Source: Chaetoderma sp. LZ-2023a (Eukaryota; Mollusca; Caudofoveata; Chaetodermatida; Chaetodermatidae). From it: DNA of 64,000 bases. Positions 22,935 through 33,400 of this stretch are shown one piece after another. The DNA is taken from assembly GCA_034401795.1 (NCBI GenBank), contig CM067367.1:50470363-50534362 (forward strand), written 5' to 3'. The notes below the pieces were generated by a model, which saw only the letters and a program-made list of their open reading frames with translations, was not told the DNA's origin and ran no database searches. Every line of letters starts with the position of its first letter. Position 1 is the stretch's first letter. A program made the position numbers and the translations under genes.

Positions 22935-25516
22935 TGTACGCACGCACGCACGTACATGCGTACGTTCTCATACTGGCGCAGACGTATGGCATACGAGTAC
23001 ATATATGTACTTCTGGATAAGCACACGACTACTTGGATGAGCATCTGCAGATGAGTATCAGTATCAGTAGCATTAGTAGTAGCATTGGCAATAGCAGTCG
23101 CAGCAGTAGTAGAACAATGGCGATATGTATTTTATATTGAAACACTTGGACAGTGGCGGCCTTTGTTATCAAGTATGTCACCTGCTGGCAGGACTGTCTT
23201 ACTTCACCTACTTCGACTACATGGTCATAAATTTTAATCTAGTTTGGGCTAGTCTATAAATCTTCATCATGTAAACACTTCGACAACAGGCGGACAGTCG
23301 AGTACACCAAAGTACTGGTGTCACTTATATGTCTCTAAAACAATCAGGTCTGAGAATAACAGATACCGTATTGACACTGCATGAAGATGTGCAATATTCT
23401 AGGAATATTTCCAATGAAATTCACCTGTCCAGAGTAGCCGTCTTTCACCTGACGTCATACTCATTTAATCAGCTAAGCGGCGTATAGGGTGATGTCATAA
23501 TCATTACGTCATAAATGATTCTATATGGCCCGTTTTTAACTCGTAATAGTCCGACTCGCTGTATGAATTGTATGTCTCTACAATTTAATAAACATGCTTT
23601 TGAATATTTTGAAACTAATTTGACTGCGCGGTGCTGATGCCATATACAGCAACAGCACTCAGTCAAATTAGTTTCAAAATATTCAACAGCTTACCTGTAT
23701 AGTTATCTGGAAATTGATAGTCAGGTTAGATAGAGATGGGCGGGCATAGCTCAAATGGAAAGGTCCATTGGCATATCTTTGCATCTCGATGGGCTTTTTA
23801 TCTTAATCATAACATATATAATCACGTGACACTATATCAATCAGTTGGCATCACTGGCATATATGTGCCATCTCACATACTCAGAAATAAGCTACAATGT
23901 TACAAAGAAAACGAAAAATCCAGAAAAGTCTTCCAATTTACTTCAAATAGCCAACCGAAGATTTGTTTTAAACAAAATTTATTTTGTTCAATGGGAGCAC
24001 AGTAAGACATGAGTCCTATAAACATCGTCGTGTCGTGNNNNNNNNNNNNNNNNNNNNNNNNNNNNNNNNNNNNNNNNNNNNNNNNNNNNNNNNNNNNNNN
24101 NNNNNNNNNNNNNNNNNNNNNNNNNNNNNNNNNNNNNNNNNNNNNNNNNNNNNNNNNNNNNNNNNNNNNNNNNNNNNNNNNNNNNNNNNNNNNNNNNNNN
24201 NNNNNNNNNNNNNNNNNNNNNNNNNNNNNNNNNNNNNNNNNNNNNNNNNNNNNNNNNNNNNNNNNNNNNNNNNNNNNNNNNNNNNNNNNNNNNNNNNNNN
24301 NNNNNNNNNNNNNNNNNNNNNNNNNNNNNNNNNNNNNNNNNNNNNNNNNNNNNNNNNNNNNNNNNNNNNNNNNNNNNNNNNNNNNNNNNNNNNNNNNNNN
24401 NNNNNNNNNNNNNNNNNNNNNNNNNNNNNNNNNNNNNNNNNNNNNNNNNNNNNNNNNNNNNNNNNNNNNNNNNNNNNNNNNNNNNNNNNNNNNNNNNNNN
24501 NNNNNNNNNNNNNNNNNNNNNNNNNNNNNNNNNNNNNACGACACGACGATGTTTAGAGATGGCGATAATGAGGATGATGATATGTTGAATATGGTGGGTG
24601 AGTAGGATGAAAATGGCGACGACGATTTACTAGACGAACGTGAATGAGATAATTACACTAATCATAAGAATGACGGCTACGGCGATGATAATGACACGTT
24701 AAATGAACATACCTGTCTGATTATAAGCACATTTAAAATCGTAATCAGCACAAATGGGATGAAGAAGTATAAAGCAGCGTCAATCCAGGCCCAAACTCTC
24801 AGCAAAACCATATGTTCAGGGGCGCCCATGCACGAGGGCACCCCATACAGGTTATCCGGATCAGTACGAATTTGAACTGTCCACAGAAAATGTATGTGTA
24901 TGACAATGAACATGCAGAGCAGGGAGAGTGACATCTTCCTAGCTTTCGCGGTGTTACAGAGTCTGTTCGCTCTAAACGGTGACGACACAACGATGAATCG
25001 TTCCACGGTAACGGCAACAATTAACCATACACTGACGTCACTACAAACGTATCCCAGAAACTCAAATGTCTTACAAAGCCACTGAGCGTGATCGCGGACA
25101 TCGTGCCCGGTAAGCTCCCCTAACCAAACACGCAATAGCCCAATATACAGCACCAAAAAGTCAGCAATCGCTAGCACAGACAGGTAGAAATAAGCGGATA
25201 CCTTCACCATCGCTTTTTGTCGGAGGATTATGAAGGAAAATATATTTCCAATTGTGCCCAGTATTAGAATAACTGGTGGGATGTACAACATGAGAAGTTT
25301 ATGCGCCCGGTAAGCCGCATATTGTGAGAGGAGTGCCTCGGTAATGGGTTCCCGGTTTACATGGCGTATAAGGGAGTACAAGTCGCTGTCCTTTTCTAAT
25401 CCGACATATTGTTTAAGATATTCTTTGTCTGCGTCCGAAAACCCTTCTATTCTGATCATAATATCGGTCAGGTTCATATTAGAAATGAAATTCCTGGGTC
25501 GATCTGCAAATGTCAT
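21873..25516 (-). CDS. Class A neuropeptide-type GPCR, two coding exons
   Basis: Coding exons are 25516-24713 (268 residues) and 22607-21873 (244 residues plus stop), phase 0. The donor reads CAG|GTATGT and the acceptor GGCAG|GTG. Exon 1 carries TM1 (about 75-98, GNI at 90-92), TM2 with LAIAD (Asp119), Cys148, TM3 ending ERF (172-174, in place of DRY), TM4, Cys229 in loop 2, and TM5 (about 238-265). Exon 2 has a roughly 115-residue third loop very rich in Gln and His, TM6 with TTLPVN lacking the usual CWxP, and TM7 NHAINFFLYCAMGQRFR. That TM7 is typical of invertebrate FMRFamide-like peptide receptors, so a plasma-membrane peptide receptor is inferred. The ligand cannot be told. The N-terminal tail contains NLT, a possible glycosylation site. 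Total is 512 residues. No disruption is seen. Confidence 0.85.
22895..22965. repeat. (ACGC)n microsatellite
   Basis: Acgc/catg/acgt tetranucleotide run inside the GPCR intron. Confidence 0.9.
23418..23775. repeat. Foldback repeat with perfect hairpin, copy 3
   Basis: Best-preserved copy. The arms at 23601-23626 and 23660-23685 are perfect 26-bp reverse complements (starting TGAATATTTTG and ending CAAAATATTCA) around a 33-bp loop. The 5' block has 'ctgacgtcata' and two further half-sites. The 3' block has 'ttatctggaaattgatagtc' and 'gatgggcgggcatagct'. Confidence 0.9.
24038..24537. other. Assembly gap of exactly 500 N
   Basis: A 500-base run of N. The bases on either side are reverse complements: 'taaacatcgtcgtgtcgt' before it and 'acgacacgacgatgttta' after it. 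The missing sequence is therefore likely an inverted-repeat element. Its true length is unknown. Confidence 0.99.
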
Positions 25517-25534
25517 GCTGAAAGATAGAAAAGA
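25517..25534 (-). other. Splice acceptor one base before the GPCR start codon
   Basis: On the minus strand a pyrimidine-rich stretch (cttttctatctttcag) ends in CAG at 25520-25518, and the exon would begin C-ATG. This implies at least one upstream exon, either 5' UTR or an extra coding start, beyond 25.5 kb. I found no candidate for it in the window. Confidence 0.55.
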
Positions 25535-26143
25535 TTGGCATGTTATTTTATCTTGAATACAAACAATAACATGTTTAACCTAAACTGCTCAAAATGTTCC
25601 AAATATGGGAGATAGAACAGCGCGCCCACCACACCATATGTAGGGACACGATATATGACGCTGCGCACGCACTCACGCACACGCACGCGCACGTACGTAC
25701 TGGCACGCACACACATGCACACGTTACTAGAATATTGGACCAACTACTCTACAGCTTCTAATATTCCCATGGAAGTCAAAATGTACTTATAAGATGTTAC
25801 ATGTGTCTAAAGCATGCTATTCAAATGTGACATTCAAGCAACTCCTCTGTCTCTTGGAGCAACATTGGCGACCCATCACAAATCACAGTATGCCGCAGAG
25901 ACTACTCTCTAACTCTATACTGTATAATTTGTCTGTGAAAGTAGTGCATCACCGATGGCCAATGTTTGCCATGAAATACGGTGGCTCAGAAAAGCATCAG
26001 AGTTTTAGATACTAAGTGCCAATAAGTATCAGACCAGTAGAGATCACCATAATATGAACGTGTTGGCTGTTTTGCAACAAGACCTCGAAAAATATGACAT
26101 GAGGGCACAAGAAAACGAAAATTAACGCAGCTGCATGAGAGTG

Positions 26144-26192
<49 letters not shown>

Positions 26193-26640
26193 ACCAGCAG
26201 CAGCCGCCGCAGCAGGAGCAGCAGGAGCAGCAGGAGCAGCAGCAGCAGTAGCAGCAGCAGCAGAACACGTATCACACAACCAGTAAAAGTGACGGGAAAA
26301 AAAAGAAAATTCAAAATTTTGTTTTTGGTGTGTTAAACCACATTTCTCAAAATAACATACTGATCATATTGGCAACTGATGGTTCCATTTCAGTTTTTAT
26401 AATCATCCACATATTGTTATAAAAATAAAGCTAGCCTGTGACTAAATAATTTTCCCTAATATAGCCGCCATTTTTCAAAATGACCGCCGTCGTATTTTAA
26501 AAACATGAATACAAATATATAATGCTCATAGTATCCTAATTTTACCAATGTTTAGTGTTTACATCAGCCAGCTATGTAACACAAAACTTTTGGAATCTAG
26601 TATACGTCATATTTCCTTTCTTTCTTGAACAAGGATGGCG
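25535..26640. other. Region upstream of the GPCR exon; no gene recognised
   Basis: Contains an ACGC/ACGT tract (about 25660-25720) and a CAT/CAG microsatellite (26140-26265). No coding exon could be identified. Confidence 0.5.
26140..26265. repeat. CAT/CAG compound microsatellite
   Basis: (cat)n followed by (cag)n with ccg/gga interruptions. The poly-Asp/Ala and poly-Met/Leu minus-strand frames here are artefacts. Confidence 0.95.
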
Positions 26641-27002
26641 GACTTATAACTCAAAATGGCCGACCTCCAAATACATTTTTCTAGCTCGCCTGGGGTATCC
26701 ACCAACACAATCTATCTAACTATCTATCCATCCACCCGCCCGTCTGTCCATCCCTCCATTTGTGCATCCATCTACCTGTTCGTCCGCCCACCCGTCTGTC
26801 CGTTCACCCTTCCATCCACTTTATTAGAATTAGCAGATTTAATCCATGCAGATTTGATGATTTGGATGAAGATATATCTAATGAAGCACGTGCACTCTAC
26901 CAGACACAAATAACGAATCGTGGCCAACATACCCAATCTACAAAAAGGGGAAACAGGGCGGGAATGTCCGTCTATGATTTGAAGATTATATAGGACTGAC
27001 AC

Positions 27003-28270
27003 TTAAAAGGCATTTGAAAGTGACTTTGATAAAGAGGGAATAGTTTTGGCCAAGGCAGCAGAAATTGTTCGGCGAGACTTTATGAAACGTGACAAACTGG
27101 ATTTAATGCCAATATTTCCTAGTTATGTCAACAACAATCTGATCCACAGTAATTGGGAAAGCTAGTTGTTATGACAATGAGTGGTTCAAACAGCGTCCAG
27201 CAATCCAGTAATACCACAGATACCCAAACAAGGTCAACTGGCTCGCAACTGATACGGCATAATGTTATTATTGGACAACACGACGGATCAATTGCCCACT
27301 ACCACAGCCAGCACCCTGGACCACTTCTTGCTATAAACATGGCAGAACAAAAATCGTGGTTTAGTTGACAAGATGTATGGTATGGGCATATCCATACCAT
27401 ACGATAGATTATTGTCTATTCCCACGGACTTGGCCAACGAAGTCTGTGCAAGATATAAAGCTGAAAATCGTGTTTGTCCCAGACACCTATGCCAAGGCCA
27501 TTTTATGACAAGTGCCGCGGAGATTACCGATCAAAACTCGCCCCCACCTACAACAGCACACGGGTCATTTCACGGGACGGGCATATCCATTTTCCAACAA
27601 CTAGCAACGATCTGCCTGGATAGAATACATCTGTCTTCATACAATGGGAACAAAAGCAGGACCCCATATGAACATACGCGTGTAATTCCGGAAACTCTCC
27701 ACACCAACGAGCATACATTACCAGAAGTTAATGTTGACCCACCTGGATCATGTGACAGAATATATTCAGCCTCGCAAGATGAGAATGAGTGGCTCAGCCA
27801 TGTGAAAGCAGCAGTTGAGGATGATAGCACACTTCAAGATATGGATGTCTGTATCGTGGACAGCATACCAAGCGACCTCTTACATCAACAGATATCAGCA
27901 CCTTCTGCATCTTTTCAAAGAGAAAGAAAGTTCCCCCCATGATATGTCACACCAGGAAAGTTATCAAGCAGAATGCTGAATTCTTAAATCCAGGTCAGAC
28001 ACCTGTGATTGCATTGGATTTGTCGTTGTTTGTGCTTGCGAAGCAGATCCAGTCGTACTCGTCCAACACTTACTGAGAAGACAAATAGCAATAACCTTTG
28101 GTGGCCTTTATATTGAGATTCCGGCGTTTAGCCCCATCAGTGACTGGCCCGTTAGATAAAAGCGGATGGTCAGCTCCCTTAGCAATGGCGGAGACATTTT
28201 CCCGAGGAACGGATGACTCCTTTCTCAAAGCATTCTACTTCGCCGGCCATCAGATTACAGTCTATACATG
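27003..28270 (+). pseudogene. Decayed transposon-type gene, related to the one at 5.2-9.6 kb
   Basis: Successive plus-strand pieces match the order of a multi-copy family I recall from cnidarian, fish and mollusc genomes. They are AKAAEIVRRDF (about 27045), TQTRSTGSQLI (about 27230), LVDKMYGMGISIPYDRLLS (about 27365-27420), the open stretch 27373-27942 with AHGSFHGTGISIFQ and TPYEHTRV, then AEFLNPGQTPVIALDLSLFV (about 27980-28040), and GGLYIEIPAF in another frame (about 28105). It is interrupted by stops and frame changes, and the C-terminal Cys-rich region is absent. It stops about where the foldback repeat at 28347 begins. I found no TIRs. The GISIPYDR...TPVIALD layout resembles the FTILTYDQQLY...GAIGSLMA layout of the first gene. 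Confidence 0.6.
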
Positions 28271-28346
28271 CTAATGTTCGAAACATATGAAAAATACACC
28301 AAGCGCCTACCATCAGATAAAATACCAGAAGAATTTGATGGCTCGC

Positions 28347-28695
28347 GTAATTCACCTTTCCAGAGTAGCCATCCATCACCTGACCTCGTATGACGTCATA
28401 ACCAGTATGTACGATGACGTCACAATCGTTACGTCACAAAGGGTTCCATGTAGATCGTCATCAAATCTGAAACAGTCCGAAACGTTGTATGAATTGCATG
28501 TCTTTGTAATTCTTTGCTATGTTATAAACATGCTGCCTTAGGCAGCAACAGCACCCAGTCAAATTAGTTTCAACATATTCAACGGCTTGTCTGTGTAGTC
28601 TTTTGGAAATTGATGGTCGGGGTGTTCAGAGATCGATTGATCCCAACAGGAACGAGGTGGGCGAGGCATAGCTAAAACCGGAAAGGTCCATTACG
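28347..28695. repeat. Foldback repeat, copy 4
   Basis: Starts 'ttccagagtagccatcc', with 'tgacgtcataacc' and 'gatgacgtcacaatcgttacgtca'. It continues through 'aaattagtttcaacatattca', 'tttggaaattgatggtc', 'gatcgattgatccc' and 'gaggcatagct'. The left hairpin arm is lost. Confidence 0.85.
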
Positions 28696-30000
28696 ACGCA
28701 TAAAAGAAGGTCCGCAACATAACTATTGGTCTACAACGATGGAACTTGAGTTGAATATTCTGAGAATATGTATAGATCAATGTCATGAACAAAATGACTG
28801 CATTGTAAAGGACGAGGGCGGAGCTATTGGCCCTACAGAAAACACGCACAGCTAATGCGTTGGATGTATGCTTGACGAGAAGTGGCGCAAGTAATAATTA
28901 TGAGCGTTTGAACATTCTGCAGAAAGCGCCGAGAAGACACTAGGCCAATGACCTGACGTTAATCGCTGTGAACAACCAGGGTCGATACAGGTTGAATTTG
29001 TCAATCACGTGCGTTCTTTATGTCCATAGAGGAAATTGGCAACCCCGTTGAAGAGCACATCAGTGATCTGTTGGTTCTTAAAAAAAGATATATTGTGTGA
29101 GAGAAAGAGTTCGCAACATTTTCCTTTCCAAGCATATGTATCATACAATCCTTTTTCGCGTATTATCGTCGCCGATAGCGCCATTGTTGCTTACAGGATG
29201 AAGACAAGAAGGTGGTCACATCATTCGCATAACTACTGCTTGCGTTGAGACCATATTAACGCCGTAGGCTGTAGGTACGTTTCACTCTATAACATACTAT
29301 GACTATTCATCAGTAAGATTTTGTTGAAATTCAAAATTCTTACATATTTATATTATTCATTTGTGTTTATTGATTACATAGTATTGCCATTTTAGATTTA
29401 CATCAGCCTTTTGGACTTGAAACAAAAAGAATCCAAAAGTGTTAAAAATCCAACCTGACAGCCGATTTACCACGTGATATGTCGTGTGCTAAATCGGCGG
29501 CCATGTTATTAACGATTTTGAAATCTTTTAAAGTGTTTAAAGATAGATAAATTAGTTTTTAAGTCCAAAATGATGACGTAAATCTAAAAAGGCATAATAT
29601 GTAGTCAATAAACTCAAATGAATACTATGAATGTGTAAGAATACCGTGTTTTTATTCATTGGCGGCCATTTTGCATCTTGGCGGTCAGCTTTGAAGAAAT
29701 TGACATGGCTCCTAGACCAGATTTGTTCGGTATATAAAGAGCTACAATTGTACCAATGTTCATGCTATTCACCCAAAATGCACAAAGGGTTTGGTATTCT
29801 GCACCATTCCGATGACTAAAACTGGAGTTGTTAGCAATAATAGACTGAAGCCTAGTTATGGGCGTGAACGAGACCTGTAAGCAGGGACTCGATAGACACC
29901 AACCAACTCAATAACTACTTATTACTCGCTAAGCTCCGAGCACGTTGTGGCGTGTTTGAATTGAGATTAACACTTTGAAGTAGAGTCTCAATTTCAAGAT
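28696..30000. other. No gene recognised
   Basis: AT-rich. Short frames near 29036 and 29631 have no motif. A dispersed-repeat fragment lies at about 29830-29950. Confidence 0.5.
29830..29950. repeat. Dispersed repeat fragment A (also at about 32345-32455)
   Basis: Shares 'caataatagactgaa', 'cagggact' plus 'gatagac' and 'gccaa/caccaac...caataact' with about 32345-32455. It is more weakly related to about 33415-33490, at the outer edge of the inverted arm of the 7-kb repeat. Confidence 0.6.
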
Positions 30001-30009
30001 AGCTATGCA

Positions 30010-30125
30010 CGATAACTGGTACATATTTTGAAGGTAATATGACTGGAAACTGTTGTTGCATTGTGTTAGCAACAACGTCCAGTCAAAATGGTTTCAAAAT
30101 ATTCATCAAAATGTGGATTCAATTG
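30010..30125. repeat. Foldback repeat, core-only copy
   Basis: Hairpin core with 'tatgactggaaactgttgttgc' on the left and 'gcaacaacgtccagtcaaaatgg' on the right. Confidence 0.75.
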
Positions 30126-30210
30126 TAGATTCACAAAGGACATACAATCCAAACTGTTCGTATCTTTAGTGTCGGACCGACGGCATTTAATTGCGTTGCC
30201 AACAGTTTCT

Positions 30211-30550
30211 CAGTCAATCATATAACGTATAATCAACTACGTGACATCATAATCAATTACGCCGTGAATGACGTGTCTAAGTTCGTCACGAACGCTTAAC
30301 TGATGACGGGCTAAGCTTTGTTGTACGAATCGTATGTTTTTACTATTTAATGAACATACCGTTGAATATTTTGAAACTAATTTGAATGGGCGCTGTTGCT
30401 GCCATATGCTTTCAGTCAAATTATTTTCAAAATATCCAACCGCTTACAAGTCTAGTTTTCTGGAAATGAATAGTTCATGGATCGATCGTATTGCAACATG
30501 GGCGACGTGTGGGTAGAGCTTACATAACGATGGGCGGGGCATAGCTAAAT
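30211..30550. repeat. Foldback repeat, copy 5
   Basis: Includes 'gttgaatattttgaaactaa', 'gggcgctgttgctgccat', 'cagtcaaattattttcaaaa', 'ttttctggaaatgaatagtt' and 'gatgggcggggcatagct'. Good family match. Confidence 0.85.
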
Positions 30551-31210
30551 CTGGATTTCTCAACTAACAAGATATTTATTTTTATTATGACGTCAGATAG
30601 TTGAGCGATAAATCGCATCCCCTCATTGTGCATAATTATTCTGGTTTCCATCGTTCTACTCGTCTTGGAAAAACAACTTGAATTTCTTCGGCGGCGGAAC
30701 AATTAGCCTTCCTAATATAAATGTCTTCCTTCGAACAATCTTGCTCTAACATTTTAACAAAGTAATGGACTCCGGAATACGAATCGAGCATACTGTCCTC
30801 TGCCAGTATATAATTACCGGATGGGAGTACTCTCAGATATTCGGCTTCCTCCTTAAATGGAGAATTGAGATGGCTGAGCTACTTAATGACGGAATAGCAT
30901 GCGTCACGGAATAACAGTACAGTTACTCTAGCATCAACATGGATCTAGAAAATACAACACCGTTATCTCGCGTCACATTAACTGACTGCTTGTTGAATTT
31001 CCGCAGACCACATATTCCATGGGGTCCAACTCTCAGTATGCTGAATATGAGCCACCAACAACTTTCAGTTAAATGATTTTCAAAATATTCAGCGGGTTCA
31101 GAGCTATTGCCCATTGAAATCTTTATCTGATGGCTTGAAACAGTCAGACAGTTATATAACACATAATGCATATTTGTTTCGTTAATATCTTCATATTAAT
31201 TGCTGTTAAT

Positions 31211-31545
31211 TGATAGATTGATCTATCACTCAATTGTATGACGTCACAATAAATTACATCACGTTGACGTTACAGTCATTATGACGTAGTATAACTCCGG
31301 TACGAAGCAAGAAACAACCGTCAAGCGTACGAAATGTATGTTTATGATGAATTTACATTTTAATAACATGCCGTTGAATATTTCGGAATTAATTTGACTG
31401 GGAGCTGTTGTCGCCAAAGGAAGCAACACACACCAGTAAAGCTATTTTCAAAATATCCAACCGTGTGCCTGTATAGTTACCTTAAAATAGGGATTCTGGG
31501 AATTCAGGCTTCAAAGTATATAAATTGATCCCAGCACGAGAAAAC
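31211..31545. repeat. Foldback repeat, copy 6
   Basis: Starts with 'tatgacgtcacaataaatta' and 'cattatgacgtag', followed by 'aaatgtatgtttatgatg', 'gttgaatatttcggaattaa', 'tttgactgggagctgttg' and 'ttttcaaaatatccaacc'. A partial piece lies just upstream at about 31040-31100. Confidence 0.8.
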
Positions 31546-31796
31546 CTTTGGCGGACAAAAATGAGCAGATAATAGCAGATAATAGGTAGAAGTGTGCGGA
31601 CCTTAGATACAAATGGATTCCACTATATTCTGGAAACAGTGTTGATGGAAAAGGTTGCTGTGAACGAAAACGGGGTCTTCTCTCAACAATGATTTCGAAG
31701 AGACAATAAACCACCCGCTTGTCGCTGGTTTGTCTTTCTTGATAATTGAGTATTAATATAGAAGGTAGATTACTTTAATTGCTGCTTTCAAAGTTC

Positions 31797-31866
31797 TTTT
31801 TTTCCTCTTCTTCTTCTTCCGCTTCCTTTTCTTCTTTTCGTTTTCTTCTTCTTCTTCTTCTTCTGC
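31797..31866. repeat. Polypyrimidine (TTC)n tract
   Basis: About 70 bases of almost only T and C on the plus strand. Confidence 0.9.
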
Positions 31867-32345
31867 TTTGTGCAAACTAGCACATGCCAGATTCAATCAA
31901 ACTATCTTCCCGCATTGAAGAATGAAGGGCAATATCGATTTCGTCGTCTTGAAGGAAGTCTTCTGCTATTTCTGCTGACATTTGATATTTGCGGAGAGTT
32001 ATGTCAGCGAACTTTCGAGAATGGAAGTTCAGTCTATTCGTAACTTAACCACGTATGCTTGTTTTCAGAATGTATAGCGGATCTTTCGAAGAAAACTCGC
32101 GTTTTCTTAATTTGTTGGCTTAGTTCAGGTAATCAAAGTTGATTGCGCGTTTCCCCTATTCTTGAGTGGGTACTTTATTGGCCAATAGAGGTGGCGGTAA
32201 CGTCAGAGCTGTGAAACCAGCACCTCAGGGATCGTGTTTCTATTCGGCCAACTGACGATCACTGGAAACATAGGCAATCACCTCCACTCTTCGTTGCCTC
32301 TCTACACCAGGAGTATAAATGGGTGCCAATGTAAAGACTGGGGGA
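31867..32345. other. No gene recognised
   Basis: No protein motif or repeat identified. Confidence 0.45.
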
Positions 32346-32455
32346 GTTACCAATAATAGACTGAAATAAGTAAAAAAACAGCCGTGAAAGGGATCTGGAA
32401 TCAGGGACTAGATAGACGCCAATCAAACCAATAACTTCTTTAGTGACCAAGCGCT
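32345..32455. repeat. Dispersed repeat fragment A, second copy
   Basis: Matches about 29830-29950 ('caataatagactgaa ... cagggactagatagac'). Confidence 0.6.
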
Positions 32456-32559
32456 ATGCTCGTTCATCTCCAGCCATCGTACAATGACCAGGTCTCCACT
32501 GGACAATGGCATGACGCAGAGAACGCGTGATGTCTCCTATAGTGCGGGTCAAGTACGAA

Positions 32560-32760
32560 CAGTCCCAGCATGTCTGGGTACGGAACGACTGGACCGGGTA
32601 CGTTCCAAGCACGCCCCCCCCCCCCCCTTGGGTAGGACAGTACGCGTGTATAGAGCCATATACGAGAGGTCCGTGAGATCGCCTAGCGCGCATGCGCGCT
32701 CGTTGATTGGCTGTGGCGCTCCAGCTGTGACGTCACGAGTACGATAAACGGCGCTGGAAA
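32560..32760. promoter_or_regulatory. CpG-rich promoter-like block (NRF1, CCAAT and CRE motifs)
   Basis: A short GC- and CpG-rich island stands in AT-rich surroundings. Within 52 bp it has a perfect 16-bp palindrome AGCGCGCATGCGCGCT (32685-32700, containing the NRF1-like GCGCATGCGC), an inverted CCAAT box ATTGG (32706-32710), and a perfect CRE TGACGTCA (32728-32735). This combination is typical of TATA-less housekeeping promoters. No recognisable exon follows on either side, so function is inferred from motifs only. Confidence 0.45.
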
Positions 32761-33400
32761 ATGAGATTCGACAACAATAAGGTGACACCCGGATAAACGG
32801 GAAACGTAGAAAATTACAATGCCAAACAAAATGTTAACAAATACAAAGAACCAGATATATCGTCCCTGTAACATCCTGGACATCCCTACTCCACCCCCAC
32901 CCACACGCCTACCCACACCACCCCATACTAACCTAACTATCCTAATCAAACTACCATCTAATCTATTCTATTCAGCTGATAAATTTACGATGTCAAAATT
33001 ATAATTGTCGTCAACGGAAATGCCGACAGAATAGATGGTTAGACCTATGAGTAAGGACGTTTTAGAGTCAAGGGCACTGTGCCGTGGATGTACTGAGTGG
33101 CCCAGTCTTTTGTGATGGCCCATAGGTCGAAAGGACTGTATGGTTAGGTTGACATAAGTAGACCTAGTGGCTGAAAAATGTAGTGAATAGACGATCACTA
33201 ATTTAAGTTAGATTAGGCCCGAATCACGTGTGTTCGCGAATAATGGTGATCTCACCACACCACGCTTCCTTTCTTCATTTTATATGGATCAGTCATCCCC
33301 GATCCCTCCCCTGTTTTGACTCTTGGATTTAGGGCCGTTGGTGTCACGAAAAAGAAAACCGCTTAGAATCAAAATTTCAACAACAAAAAATTCAGCCCAT
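32761..33400. other. No gene recognised
   Basis: Includes a C/A-rich stretch (32885-32930). Short frames on both strands have no motif. Confidence 0.45.

Larger units (their letters stand above)
22608..24712 (-). other. Intron of the GPCR gene
   Basis: A 2.1-kb phase-0 intron. It holds ACGC-type microsatellites (about 22895-22965), a full foldback repeat copy (23418-23775) and the 500-base assembly gap. Open frames within it are not coding. Confidence 0.75.

Noticed and set aside
23900-24605. Open frames across the N run
   Set aside because: They exist only because ambiguous bases contain no stop codons.
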